From the NCBI RefSeq assembly GCF_019195455.1, contig NZ_JAIMBW010000001.1:620001-684000 (forward strand): a DNA stretch of 64,000 nt, written 5' to 3'. Made by a program: the position numbers and the translations under genes. Each line of letters opens with the position of its first letter. Within the stretch, counting starts at the first letter, position 1. The notes beneath the pieces were generated by a model. It searched no databases and was not told where the DNA came from. It saw only the letters and a list, made by a program, of their open reading frames with translations. This stretch comes from Gymnodinialimonas phycosphaerae. GTDB taxonomy: Bacteria; Pseudomonadota; Alphaproteobacteria; Rhodobacterales; Rhodobacteraceae. This document shows positions 36,545 to 47,016 of this stretch, in pieces.

Positions 36545-36856
36545 CTAGGCGGTCTTGGCGGGGTCATGCCCCTGGGCGTCGATCAGAGTCTTGAGACGCT
36601 CATTGTCATAGGCGGCGTCCAGTTTCGCGGCCTCGGCGGTCGCGACCTCAAGCAGATCGCCCTCGGCCTGCCCGACGACGACGCGGTGGAATCCGGCCAG
36701 GTAGGCGTCCTCATCCTTGGCACCGACCTTCATGGCGGCGCGGTCAATGGCTTGCTCGAACCGCTCGGGCAGGGGGGCTTTCGCGCCGGTGCGACCCTTG
36801 CCGATGATCACCTGCGCGGGGATATCGCGCCAGAAGACATGGGTGATGGCGGGCAT
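36545..36856 (-). CDS. 'Virulence factor' family small protein
   Basis: 103 aa, matching the short family called virulence factor in databases: MPAITHVFWRDIPAQVIIGKGR, then LPERFEQAIDRAAM and the mid-part ERFEQAID. The name is historical; function unknown. In related Roseobacter loci, as I recall, it travels with the MetF-type reductase and corrinoid methyltransferases, which fits here: it is 40 bases upstream of that reductase and likely the first gene of the transcript. Confidence 0.75.
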   Translation of the reverse strand: MPAITHVFWRDIPAQVIIGKGRTGAKAPLPERFEQAIDRAAMKVGAKDEDAYLAGFHRVVVGQAEGDLLEVATAEAAKLDAAYDNERLKTLIDAQGHDPAKTA

Positions 36857-37180
36857 GGGTTTTCTCCAACACAGGGGCGCATCCGCGCCCGGGCTCCGGT
36901 TGGGGCCGCGAATCCGGCCCGGTTGAGGCACATTATGCGGCGTGGGGCTGCACAGTGGTCCTGTTTTCGACATCACGTCCGATCAAAACGACGCGCGCCC
37001 TTTTGTGTGGGTCCTGATATCGGGCAAGGCCCGCCGCCGGCCAGAGCGGGGCAGGCCCAAAACGCTCATCATCATCATGAGGTGCATCATCATCATGACG
37101 TGCACCGTGTCACAGGCATTGTTTGAAATCGGTGAACGCGGTAGGCTTTGCGCCAACACGTATTTGGATAGGACCGCGCC
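36857..37180. other. Divergent promoter region (no gene)
   Basis: 324 bases between the minus-strand corrinoid locus and ppx. It carries a direct repeat of CATCATCATCATGA at 37067-37080 and 37085-37098, each followed by a G/C base and GTGCA. No tRNA or open frame of note is seen. This is the likely place for regulation of the corrinoid operon. Confidence 0.6.
37067..37103 (+). repeat. Direct repeat CATCATCATCATGA-N-GTGCA
   Basis: Two copies, 18 bases apart, in the divergent promoter region. CAT triplet runs are unusual in this GC-rich DNA and may be a binding site. Confidence 0.55.
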
Positions 37181-38392
37181 ATGTCGCCCAAGCGCCCCGG
37201 CTCAGACGGCCCGTTCCCCAGACCCGTCGCGCCGGTGGCTCCGAAAGGGGCGCCCGGCGTCGGCCCAAAGGGGACGCATATCGGCGTCTCGCCCGTTGAA
37301 CGCCGCACAGGGCCTGCCAAGGCCCACAAGTCCGGGCCTGACCCGGATGATCTCTATGCCGCGCTGGATCTCGGCACGAATTCGTGCCGGATGCTGATTG
37401 CGCAGCCCAAGGGGTCGCAGTTGCACGTGGTCGACAGCTTCTCCAAGTCGGTGCAGCTGGGCCATGGGCTGGAGGCTTCGGGCCGGATGAGCCGCGCGTC
37501 GATGGCGCGGGCGGTCGGTGCCCTGAAGATCTGCCAGAAGAAGTTGAGCAAGCACCGGGTAGAGTTGGAGCGCGCGCGATTGGTGGCGACGGAGGCGTGC
37601 CGAAGGGCCGTGAACGGGGCCGAATTCATTGCACTGGTGAAGCGTGAGACCGGCCTTGAGTTGGAGATCATCAAGCCCGAGGAAGAGGCGCAATTGGCGG
37701 TCGTCAGCTGCGCGCCGCTTGTGTCCACGCGGACCGAGCAGCTTCTGGTGGTGGATATCGGTGGCGGCTCTACCGAGTTGGTGTGGATCGACCTGTCCCG
37801 CGTGCCCAAGCTGGAACGGCCCAAGGCGATCATGCGGCTGCACCAGGGGTTTGACTACGACGACAGCATCTTCCCGCGTGCCAAGGTTGTGGATTGGATC
37901 TCGATCCCGCTGGGCGTGGCGACCCTGAAGGACATGTATGACGACGTGGCCGACGATGGCGCACGGTTCGCGCTGATGTCATGGTATTTCGAGGAGCAGT
38001 TGGCGGAGTTCTCGCCCTATACCGATGCGGCAGACCAGACGTTGGAAGGTTTCCAGATCATCGGCACCAGCGGGACGGTCACAACCGTTGCGGCCTCGCA
38101 CCTCGGCCTGCGCCGCTATGATCGCAACAAGGTGGACGGGCTGCGGATGACATCGACGCAGATCGATACGGTGATCAACGGCTATCTTGCCCTTGGCCCC
38201 GATGGCCGCCGCCGCGATCCGCGCATCGGGCGCGATCGCCAGACGCTGATCATGTCCGGCGCTGCGATCTTGCAGGCGCTCTTGCGGGCGTGGCCCACGG
38301 ATCGGTTGAGCGTTGCGGACCGGGGGCTGCGCGAGGGGCTTCTTTACGCACAGATGAGCCGCGACGGGGTGCTGGAAGACGGGCCGTATTAA
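37181..38392 (+). CDS. Ppx/GppA family exopolyphosphatase
   Basis: 403 aa. Hydrolyses polyphosphate or guanosine pentaphosphate. The ASKHA core has LYAALDLGTNSCRMLIA, EACRRAVNG and VVDIGGGSTELVW with the phosphate loop, and a GTSGTVTTVAA second phosphate site. An unusual 55-residue N-terminus rich in Pro, Gly and Lys precedes the core and looks disordered. A terminal HD-like domain is absent, so the short Rhodobacterales form is present. The TAA is directly followed by the next GTG. Confidence 0.9.
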   Translation: MSPKRPGSDGPFPRPVAPVAPKGAPGVGPKGTHIGVSPVERRTGPAKAHKSGPDPDDLYAALDLGTNSCRMLIAQPKGSQLHVVDSFSKSVQLGHGLEASGRMSRASMARAVGALKICQKKLSKHRVELERARLVATEACRRAVNGAEFIALVKRETGLELEIIKPEEEAQLAVVSCAPLVSTRTEQLLVVDIGGGSTELVWIDLSRVPKLERPKAIMRLHQGFDYDDSIFPRAKVVDWISIPLGVATLKDMYDDVADDGARFALMSWYFEEQLAEFSPYTDAADQTLEGFQIIGTSGTVTTVAASHLGLRRYDRNKVDGLRMTSTQIDTVINGYLALGPDGRRRDPRIGRDRQTLIMSGAAILQALLRAWPTDRLSVADRGLREGLLYAQMSRDGVLEDGPY

Positions 38393-39028
38393 GTGGGCTA
38401 CACCGTTACCGATCCCGTAACCTCGGAGGAGCAGGTTCGCGCCGTCGTGGACGGCATCCACATCGCCCAACGCCACAAGGTTCTGGATCACATCGACACC
38501 CACTGTCGCGTGTGGATCGAACACTCCACGTTTCTGGTGATGTCCACCGTGGACGCGCACGGCCGCGTGGATGCCTCGCCCAAGGGCGATCCGGCGGGTT
38601 TCGTGAAGGTGTTGGATGACAAGACGCTCGCCATTCCCGACCGTCCCGGCAATCACCTGTTCATGGGTTTCGGCAATATTCTTGAGACCGGGCGCATCGG
38701 CCTCGTGTTTCTTGTCCCGAACCGCAATGAGGTGGTGCGGGTTAACGGCGCGGCGGTGATCGCACGGGATTTGCCCCTGCGCGAGGCGATGGCGATCAAG
38801 GGCCGGGTGCCGGATTTCGCGGTGGTGGTGACAGTGGAGGAGGCGTTCTACCATTGCGGCAAGGCGATCCTGCGGTCGGGTCTGTGGAAGCCGGAAAATG
38901 CCGGGCCGGTGGACGCACTTCCGACGTATGGTCAGGCGATCCACGACCAAGGCCGCCTTGACGTCCCCTTGGAGGACGTGGAGAAGCGCCTTAAATACAA
39001 TGATGAAGGCCGCCTCTATGATGAATGA
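38393..39028 (+). CDS. Pyridoxamine 5'-phosphate oxidase-like FMN protein (MSMEG_1061 type)
   Basis: 211 aa. Split-barrel flavin-binding fold: [28 protein letters not shown], then [17 protein letters not shown] and [20 protein letters not shown]. The segment [13 protein letters not shown] is typical of the MSMEG_1061 subfamily. The reaction is unknown, probably an FMN- or F420-type redox step. The GTG start adjoins the ppx stop, so the two genes are likely cotranscribed. Confidence 0.85.
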   Translation: MGYTVTDPVTSEEQVRAVVDGIHIAQRHKVLDHIDTHCRVWIEHSTFLVMSTVDAHGRVDASPKGDPAGFVKVLDDKTLAIPDRPGNHLFMGFGNILETGRIGLVFLVPNRNEVVRVNGAAVIARDLPLREAMAIKGRVPDFAVVVTVEEAFYHCGKAILRSGLWKPENAGPVDALPTYGQAIHDQGRLDVPLEDVEKRLKYNDEGRLYDE

Positions 39029-39048
39029 GGCAGGCGAGTGAGGCCAAG

Positions 39049-39777
39049 ATGGTTAAGAACACCAGCGGACGCGGTCAGCGCGATCTGAAGGTCAAGGTAA
39101 AGACCGCGCGCGGGCGCAAGTTGTCCTCCACCCGGTGGCTGGAGCGGCAGTTGAACGACCCTTACGTGGCCGCCGCCAAGCGCGACGGCTACCGGGGACG
39201 TGCGGCCTACAAGATCATTGATCTCGATGACAAATATCGCTTCCTCGTGCCCGGCGCGCGGGTCGTGGACCTGGGCTGTGCGCCCGGGGGATGGTGTCAG
39301 GTGGCCGTGAAGCGCGTCAATGCGTTGGGCGAGAAAAGCGGCAAGGCCGTGGGCCGGATCATCGGGCTCGATCTGCAAGAGATGGAGCCGATTGCAGGCT
39401 GTGAGCTGCACCAGTTGGACTTCATGGAAGATGACGCGGACCTGAAGGTGAAGGAATGGCTAGGCGGAAACGCCGATGTGGTGATGAGCGATATGGCGGC
39501 CTCAGCCTCGGGGCACAAACAGACCGACCACATGCGCATCATGGCGCTGTGTGAGGCGGCGGCTGACCTGGCCTTCGACGTGCTGGAGCCCGGCGGCACC
39601 TTTGTGGCCAAGGTTCTTGCTGGCGGCGCGGAGGGGACGTTGCAGACGTTGCTGAAACAGCGCTTCAAGAAGGTCGCGAATGTGAAGCCCGGCGCGTCGC
39701 GTGCCGACAGCTCGGAGAAATTCGTCGTGGCGACCGGCTTCCGGGGCCGGGACGAGGGCGCGCAACACCACATTTAG
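39049..39777 (+). CDS. rlmE: 23S rRNA (uridine2552-2'-O)-methyltransferase
   Basis: 242 aa (RrmJ/FtsJ). Methylates U2552 of 23S rRNA in the large subunit. Motif I is [12 protein letters not shown]; the catalytic K-D-K-E set is seen in [22 protein letters not shown] and [11 protein letters not shown]. An N-terminal basic stretch ([24 protein letters not shown], longer than in E. coli) may bind rRNA. The ATG at 39049 fits the usual start better than the upstream one. Confidence 0.94.
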   Translation: MVKNTSGRGQRDLKVKVKTARGRKLSSTRWLERQLNDPYVAAAKRDGYRGRAAYKIIDLDDKYRFLVPGARVVDLGCAPGGWCQVAVKRVNALGEKSGKAVGRIIGLDLQEMEPIAGCELHQLDFMEDDADLKVKEWLGGNADVVMSDMAASASGHKQTDHMRIMALCEAAADLAFDVLEPGGTFVAKVLAGGAEGTLQTLLKQRFKKVANVKPGASRADSSEKFVVATGFRGRDEGAQHHI

Positions 39778-41295
<1,518 letters not shown>

Positions 41296-41331
41296 GTGGG
41301 TTGTGCAACGCTCTTGAAGTGATGGTTTAAG

Positions 41332-42501
41332 ATGCAACCGGCAGCACGCTATGCGGCGGCGATCGAGGTTCTGGACGCATGGCGTGACGGTGCGCCGGTT
41401 GAACAGGCCCTGACGCGGTGGGCGCGCGGGGCGCGTTATGCGGGCTCCAAGGATCGTGCGGCTGTGCGCGATCATGTCTATGACGTACTGCGCCGGAAGG
41501 GCAGTTGCGAGGCAGTCGGCGGTCCTGCGGGGCGCGGCTTGATCCTGGGGTTGGCGCGGTTGCAGGGCCTTGCTTTGGACGAGATATTCTCCGGCATAGG
41601 TCACGCGCCAGACCCGCTGGACGAAGCGGAAAGGGAAGCGGAAAGGGACGTGGACGCCCCGCCCCTTGATCCGGCTTTGAACGTGCCCGACTGGACCTTG
41701 CCGCTTCTGGCACCGCGCGCGCCCGATGCATTGGCGGATCTTCTGGAAACCTTCGCGCACCGCGCCCCCCTGTGGCTGCGCGTGAACCTGCGGCGTGGGA
41801 CAAGGGAGGCCGCCGCCCGTGCGTTGGCCGAGGATGGATTGGTCACGCAGCCGCATTCTGAGGTGGCAACAGCGCTTGAAGTGACCGAGGGCGCGCGGCG
41901 GCTGCGGCAGGCCTCCAGCTACTTGGCGGGCTTGGTGGAGCCTCAGGATTTGTCCGTGCAGGCGGCGATGCAGCGGGTGGCTTGGCCGGACGACGGGCGC
42001 ATTCTTGATTATTGCGCCGGGGGCGGGGGCAAGGCGTTGGCTATTGCAGATCGGACACGGGCGCAGGTTTTCGCCCATGATGCGCTGCCCCAACGGATGG
42101 CGGATCTTGAGCCGCGCGCGACGCGTGCGGACGTGCGGATCACACCGCTGACAAGCGATCAGCTGCACGCGCGTGGGCCCTTTGATCTGGTGTTGACCGA
42201 TGTGCCTTGCTCCGGGTCCGGCACGTGGCGGCGTGATCCCGAGGCCAAGTGGCGCCTTAGCCCGCAAGCCCTTGAAGAATTGGTGAAAACCCAAGCCTCC
42301 ATCCTTGAAGAAGCGGCTGATCTGGTCGCGCCTCGTGGTCGTTTGGTCTACATGACCTGTTCGCTTTTCGAGGCCGAGAACGAGGCACAAATCGCCGCGT
42401 TTCTGGCGCGTCATCCCGGCTGGCAAGCCGGCGCGAGCCATTGTGATACACCCCTGACCGCATCGGACGGGTTTTTTGCGGCGGAACTTCACCCGCTGTA
42501 A
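41332..42501 (+). CDS. rsmB: RsmB-like rRNA (cytosine-5) methyltransferase
   Basis: 389 aa. Transfers a methyl to a cytosine of 16S rRNA. The SAM site is ILDYCAGGGGKALA, motif IV TDVPCSGSGTWRRDPEAKW carries the Pro-Cys dyad and motif VI YMTCSLFEAENE the catalytic Cys. The N-terminal part lacks a full NusB-like domain, so the assignment to RsmB rather than another NOL1/NOP2 enzyme is probable, not certain. The gap to guaB is 36 bases. Confidence 0.85.
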   Translation: MQPAARYAAAIEVLDAWRDGAPVEQALTRWARGARYAGSKDRAAVRDHVYDVLRRKGSCEAVGGPAGRGLILGLARLQGLALDEIFSGIGHAPDPLDEAEREAERDVDAPPLDPALNVPDWTLPLLAPRAPDALADLLETFAHRAPLWLRVNLRRGTREAAARALAEDGLVTQPHSEVATALEVTEGARRLRQASSYLAGLVEPQDLSVQAAMQRVAWPDDGRILDYCAGGGGKALAIADRTRAQVFAHDALPQRMADLEPRATRADVRITPLTSDQLHARGPFDLVLTDVPCSGSGTWRRDPEAKWRLSPQALEELVKTQASILEEAADLVAPRGRLVYMTCSLFEAENEAQIAAFLARHPGWQAGASHCDTPLTASDGFFAAELHPL

Positions 42502-42545
42502 AATCTGGCCATGTGATGAGAAATCATACAGTCTTCGAGATGACC

Positions 42546-42560
42546 TTAAGGTTAATTTAA
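42546..42560 (+). promoter_or_regulatory. CtrA-type site (TTAA-N7-TTAA) upstream of cckA
   Basis: TTAAGGTTAATTTAA matches the full CtrA target TTAA-N7-TTAA and is directly followed by CCAT, giving TTAACCAT, the classic half-site. It lies 80 bases before the cckA start. CtrA is the end of the CckA phosphorelay, so feedback control is likely. Confidence 0.8.
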
Positions 42561-42640
42561 CCATTTCGGCTCAGGTTTCCGAGGACGTCGGGCCAACGCC
42601 GCGTGGCGGTGACGGTATCCAAGAGAAGGCGAATTGAATT

Positions 42641-44956
42641 TTGACTGACGAGGCTGTCGATCGCGTAGTGACCGATGCACGGGGGATCAAACCTTTCGTG
42701 CAGCCCACGGTTTTGCTGGTGTTGGGGGCGGTCGCGGGTGTTGCAACGCTGCTTGCACCGGGGCCAGAACTGCGTTTTGGGTTGATGGCCGCAACCGGCG
42801 GCTGCCTTGCCGCGGCGGCCCTTGTGGCGCTGCGTGATATCTGGCGGATCTGGCGGGTGCAGAATACCTTCCAGTCCGCCTTTGCCTTGATCCAGCATGA
42901 CCCCGCACCGTGTTTTTGCACCGATGACGACGGGTCGATCGTGTTGCAGAACGCCGCCGCTGAACGGCGCTTCGGGGAACGCTTGGGCCTGCCGATGGCC
43001 CGCGCCGTATCGTCCCTGTTTCCCAATGCGGCCGCGGTTGTATTCCGTCAGGAAACCGCGCTGGGGCGGCGTCCCTCTGCCCATGAGATCGTGGTGACCC
43101 CTCGTGGCACCGTCCGCTTGGCCGCGCACCGTTTGAACGGCGGTGTCATTTGGCGCATTGATGATATGGCCGATGCGAACTCGCGTCATGGAGAGTGGAT
43201 TGGCCTGCCGATGATGGTGGTCAGCCACAACGATACGATCTTGTCGATGAATTCCGCGATGCGGGAGGTTTTGGGACGGCGCGCAACGACACTTGAAGAT
43301 GTCTTTCCGGATCATCCGCTTGTGGCGGGCCGACGGTCCAGCCTGTCTGGCGCTGATGGCAAGATCGAGGTCATTCCCATTGTCGTGCCCTCCAAGGACG
43401 GTCGTCGGGAAGTCTACGCCGTGCCAGGCCTGGCCGAGCCACCTGCCGCCTCCGTCGCCGCGCGTGCGTTCGAATCTCTGCCCGTGGCGCTGCTGCATAT
43501 CAGTGCGGATGGTGAGGTTCTGGCCTCCAATCACCACGCCCAAAAGCTTTTGGGGATCGATGCATCTATGACGGGCCCGATGTCTCGATTTGTCGAGAAC
43601 CTGGGCCGTCCGGTCGGCGATTGGGTGGCCGATACGCTGGCTGAACGGGTGTCCAACCGCTCGGAAGTGGCGCGCGCCAAGCAGCGCCGGGATGAGACGT
43701 TTCTGCAGATCTCGCTCAGCCGGATCGTCGATGGCACCGGGCCGTCGCTTCTGGCGGTTTTGCACGACGCGACCGAGCTGAAAACCCTGGAGCAGCAATT
43801 CGTCCAAAGCCAGAAGATGCAGGCGATCGGCGAATTGGCGGGTGGTGTGGCCCATGATTTCAACAACTTGCTGACTGCCATTACCGGCCATTGCGACCTT
43901 TTGCTTTTGCGCCATGATCAGGGCGACCCCGACTACGCGGACCTGGTGCAGATCAATCAGAATGCCAACCGTGCAGCCAGTCTCGTGGGGCAGCTTCTGG
44001 CGTTCTCGCGCAAGCAGACGCTGGAACCCGAAGTTCTGGACCTGCGCGACTCGATCGGTGAATTGACCCATCTTCTCAATCGGCTGGTGGGCGAGCGGAT
44101 CACGCTGTCTCTCTCGAACGATCCCGGTCTTGCGCAGATCCGGGCCGATCGGCGCCAACTCGACCAGGTCATCATGAACCTCGTGGTGAATGCACGCGAC
44201 GCGATGGTGGACGGCGGCGAAGTGCGGGTCGAGACCCGCATGGTGCATCTGACCGAGCCGATGGCGCGCGATCAGGCGGTTGTGCCGGTCGGCTCTTATG
44301 TGACGATCCGCGTGCGCGATCAGGGCCACGGTATTCCACCCGACAAACTCCACCGGATCTTCGAGCCGTTCTTCACCACCAAGCGCACGGGGGAGGGGAC
44401 TGGCCTCGGCCTTTCGATGGCTTACGGCATCGTGAAGCAAACGGGCGGCTATATCTTCGTCGACAGCGTTGTGGGCTCGGGCACCACGTTCACCATCTAT
44501 ATTCCCGCCCATGAGGCAGTGAAAACCGAAGCCACGCCCGCAGTGATCGAGGCTAAGGCGACGGAGATCAACGAGACGTTGACGGATGATCGTCCCGGCG
44601 TGGTGTTGCTGGTCGAGGATGAAGCACCGGTGCGGGCCTTTGCCTCGCGGGCGCTGCGTTTGCGCGGCTATACGGTCTTGGAGGCCGGTTGCGCCGAAGA
44701 GGCGCTGGAGACCTTGTCCGATGCGGGCCTCGAAATCGATCTTTTCGTGACCGATGTGATCATGCCGGGCATGGACGGTCCGACCTGGGTGCGTGAGGCC
44801 TTGAAAGATCGGCCCGGCACGAAGGTCGTCTTCGTGTCCGGCTATGCGGAGGACGCGATGGAGGAGGGGTCAATCGGCGTGCCGGGCTCTGTCTTCCTGC
44901 CCAAGCCGTTCTCGCTGACGGACCTGACGGAAACGGTGCGGCGGCACTTGCATTGA
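42641..44956 (+). CDS. cckA: Hybrid sensor histidine kinase CckA
   Basis: 771 aa. Drives the ChpT-CtrA cell-cycle relay. Two hydrophobic segments at about 20-65 are followed by PAS-like regions (about 85-370), then HisKA with the H-box [14 protein letters not shown], HATPase with [10 protein letters not shown] and [11 protein letters not shown], and a receiver domain with the phospho-acceptor Asp in [15 protein letters not shown] at 42641 is the likely start, with AGAAGG upstream. Length and architecture match alphaproteobacterial CckA. Confidence 0.93.
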   Translation: MTDEAVDRVVTDARGIKPFVQPTVLLVLGAVAGVATLLAPGPELRFGLMAATGGCLAAAALVALRDIWRIWRVQNTFQSAFALIQHDPAPCFCTDDDGSIVLQNAAAERRFGERLGLPMARAVSSLFPNAAAVVFRQETALGRRPSAHEIVVTPRGTVRLAAHRLNGGVIWRIDDMADANSRHGEWIGLPMMVVSHNDTILSMNSAMREVLGRRATTLEDVFPDHPLVAGRRSSLSGADGKIEVIPIVVPSKDGRREVYAVPGLAEPPAASVAARAFESLPVALLHISADGEVLASNHHAQKLLGIDASMTGPMSRFVENLGRPVGDWVADTLAERVSNRSEVARAKQRRDETFLQISLSRIVDGTGPSLLAVLHDATELKTLEQQFVQSQKMQAIGELAGGVAHDFNNLLTAITGHCDLLLLRHDQGDPDYADLVQINQNANRAASLVGQLLAFSRKQTLEPEVLDLRDSIGELTHLLNRLVGERITLSLSNDPGLAQIRADRRQLDQVIMNLVVNARDAMVDGGEVRVETRMVHLTEPMARDQAVVPVGSYVTIRVRDQGHGIPPDKLHRIFEPFFTTKRTGEGTGLGLSMAYGIVKQTGGYIFVDSVVGSGTTFTIYIPAHEAVKTEATPAVIEAKATEINETLTDDRPGVVLLVEDEAPVRAFASRALRLRGYTVLEAGCAEEALETLSDAGLEIDLFVTDVIMPGMDGPTWVREALKDRPGTKVVFVSGYAEDAMEEGSIGVPGSVFLPKPFSLTDLTETVRRHLH

Positions 44957-44964
44957 CGCCTTGG

Positions 44965-45561
44965 TCAGCTGCCCAACCGGGCCCAAAGCGCGAACTCTTC
45001 AGGCGCCTCCGCGCGCAACCGCGCGTCCATCTCGGTGCTCAGACCCACGTCACGCGCCGGGGACACGTTGCTTCGCCCGACATCGAGGCGCGCTTTCACG
45101 CGCCCTTCGAGAAAGGCGACCGCGCGGTCCAACTGGTCATGGCGAAACAGATGATCGACGCCGAGCGTGCCATCTTCCTCGGACACGAACCGTGATTGCC
45201 GACCAACCTTGGCAAATTCAGGCGGTGTGTGCTGCAGCCAGGCGGCGACGAAGTCGTCGAAGCTGATATCGGCGGTGGAGTTTGCCGTCCCGCGGATTTC
45301 GTCGCGGGCGCGGTAACGGTACCAGCTGGAAAGCCATCCGACGGGCTCGCGGACTACGGCCATCAGCTCCAACTTCCGCTGGCCGCGCTGTTCGAAAAAC
45401 TTCTGCACCTGGTTGCGGTATCGCCGAACGGTGCAGTGCTTTTGCTGGGGCGGGTTCAGAATCGCCGAATCCGCATAGGGCAGCAATGCCTGCTCCAAGG
45501 CGGTCGTGCCCGTCTTGGGGACCGCCAAAAGCACCAATCGCGCCTTCCAAAACACCAACAC
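44965..45561 (-). CDS. Sulfotransferase family protein
   Basis: 198 aa. It has VPKTGTTALEQAL, the 5'-phosphosulfate loop of PAPS-dependent sulfotransferases, and VVREPVGWLSSWYRYR, the 3'-phosphate loop. It probably adds sulfate to a sugar or lipid acceptor. It is shorter than most (about 250), and converges on cckA with an 8-base gap. The acceptor is unknown. Confidence 0.82.
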   Translation of the reverse strand: MLVFWKARLVLLAVPKTGTTALEQALLPYADSAILNPPQQKHCTVRRYRNQVQKFFEQRGQRKLELMAVVREPVGWLSSWYRYRARDEIRGTANSTADISFDDFVAAWLQHTPPEFAKVGRQSRFVSEEDGTLGVDHLFRHDQLDRAVAFLEGRVKARLDVGRSNVSPARDVGLSTEMDARLRAEAPEEFALWARLGS

Positions 45562-45651
45562 GTGCCGATCCCTTCACTTTTCCGCATTCGAGTAACCGAT
45601 TGTTAACGCCTCCCCGTGAAAGATCACAGCACAGAAGAATTAACTTGAATT

Positions 45652-45666
45652 GTTCTCGTTTTGTTT
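45652..45666 (+). promoter_or_regulatory. Possible second SOS box upstream of recA
   Basis: GTTCTCGTTTTGTTT is GTTC-N7-GTTT, one base off the alphaproteobacterial LexA box in its other orientation. It is 15 bases before the perfect box. Confidence 0.4.
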
Positions 45667-45680
45667 GTTAACGATTTTGA

Positions 45681-45695
45681 GAACAAGGCAAGAAC
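45681..45695 (+). promoter_or_regulatory. LexA (SOS) box upstream of recA
   Basis: GAACAAGGCAAGAAC is a perfect GAAC-N7-GAAC direct repeat, the LexA target in alphaproteobacteria, 85 bases before the recA ATG. Confidence 0.85.
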
Positions 45696-45780
45696 ATGAC
45701 AATGCCGGGCAAGCGGGATCGCCCCACAACCGGCCCCATTGCCGCCAGACCCTGCGGCATGACATAAGGACCTGAACTCC

Positions 45781-46854
45781 ATGGCAACGGCGAACCTTCT
45801 CGACATGACCGATCGTAAATCTGCGGATAAGCAAAAAGCCCTCGACTCTGCTCTGGCGCAGATTGAACGCCAGTTTGGCAAGGGCTCCATCATGAAACTG
45901 GGCGGCGACAATGTCCTAAAGGACATTGAGTCGACCTCCACCGGGTCGCTCGGGCTGGATATCGCGCTGGGGATCGGGGGGCTGCCGAAGGGCCGGGTCA
46001 TCGAGATCTACGGGCCAGAATCCTCGGGCAAGACGACGCTGACGCTTCATGCCATCGCGGAAGAGCAGAAAAAGGGCGGGGTTTGCGCCTTCGTGGACGC
46101 CGAGCATGCGCTTGATCCGCAATATGCGCGCAAGTTGGGCGTCGATCTGGACGAGTTGCTGATCTCGCAGCCCGACACCGGAGAGCAGGCGCTGGAAATC
46201 GTCGACACGCTGGTGCGCTCGGGTGCCGTCAGCATGGTGGTGGTTGACTCCGTCGCCGCGCTTACGCCGAAGTCCGAGCTGGAAGGCGACATGGGCGACA
46301 GCTCGGTCGGGGTTCATGCGCGTCTGATGTCCCAGGCGATGCGCAAGCTGACTGGATCAATCAACCGTTCCGGTTGCATGGTGATCTTCATCAACCAGAT
46401 CCGCATGAAGATCGGCGTCATGTTCGGCTCGCCCGAGACGACGACAGGCGGCAACGCGCTGAAGTTCTATTCCTCCGTCCGTCTGGACATCCGCCGCATC
46501 GGCGCGATCAAGGATCGCGACGAAATCGTCGGCAACTCCACCCGCGTCAAGGTCGTGAAAAACAAGGTGGCGCCGCCGTTCAAGCAGGTGGAATTCGACA
46601 TCATGTACGGCGAGGGCATCTCCAAGAACGGTGAGCTGATCGACATGGGCGTGAAGGCGGGCATCATCGAGAAGTCCGGCAGCTGGTTCTCTTACGGAGA
46701 TGAGCGGATCGGGCAGGGGCGTGAGAATGCCAAGTCCTTCATGCGCGACAATCCCGAGACCGCGCTGGAGATCGAAGACAAGATCCGTGCGTCCCATGGC
46801 CTTGACTTCGACATGGCCAAGGACGATCCGGAAATTCTTGACGACGACGAATGA
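45781..46854 (+). CDS. recA: Recombinase RecA
   Basis: 357 aa. Forms filaments on single-stranded DNA, pairs homologous strands and triggers LexA self-cleavage. Walker A is [11 protein letters not shown], then [12 protein letters not shown] and [11 protein letters not shown]; loop 2 is [20 protein letters not shown]. The C-terminal tail is acidic ([10 protein letters not shown]). Regulated by the LexA box 85 bases upstream. Followed by a strong terminator. Confidence 0.99.
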   Translation: MATANLLDMTDRKSADKQKALDSALAQIERQFGKGSIMKLGGDNVLKDIESTSTGSLGLDIALGIGGLPKGRVIEIYGPESSGKTTLTLHAIAEEQKKGGVCAFVDAEHALDPQYARKLGVDLDELLISQPDTGEQALEIVDTLVRSGAVSMVVVDSVAALTPKSELEGDMGDSSVGVHARLMSQAMRKLTGSINRSGCMVIFINQIRMKIGVMFGSPETTTGGNALKFYSSVRLDIRRIGAIKDRDEIVGNSTRVKVVKNKVAPPFKQVEFDIMYGEGISKNGELIDMGVKAGIIEKSGSWFSYGDERIGQGRENAKSFMRDNPETALEIEDKIRASHGLDFDMAKDDPEILDDDE

Positions 46855-46914
46855 AGACGCCGCAGCGGGGGAATGCTTGAGCTGGCCCCGCCGCAGGATG
46901 AACAAGCAGGGAAG

Positions 46915-46939
46915 GGGTGGTCGCGAGGCCACCCTTTTT
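46915..46939 (+). terminator. Intrinsic terminator after recA
   Basis: The stem GGGTGGTC/GGCCACCC (8 bp with one G-U pair, loop GCGA) is followed by TTTTT. This is a clear rho-independent terminator 60 bases after the recA stop. Confidence 0.9.
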
Positions 46940-47016
46940 CGTGACGGGACCGTGGACAGCGCTTGGGCGCGAGGGTACATCATGCGCCGCACCTCCAGCC
47001 ACGGGACCGCCGCGCC

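Noticed and set aside
37067..37103. CAT repeat as an encoded poly-His tract or start of a CRISPR array
   Set aside because: No conserved frame covers it and only two copies exist, with no spacers; a promoter-region repeat is the simplest view.
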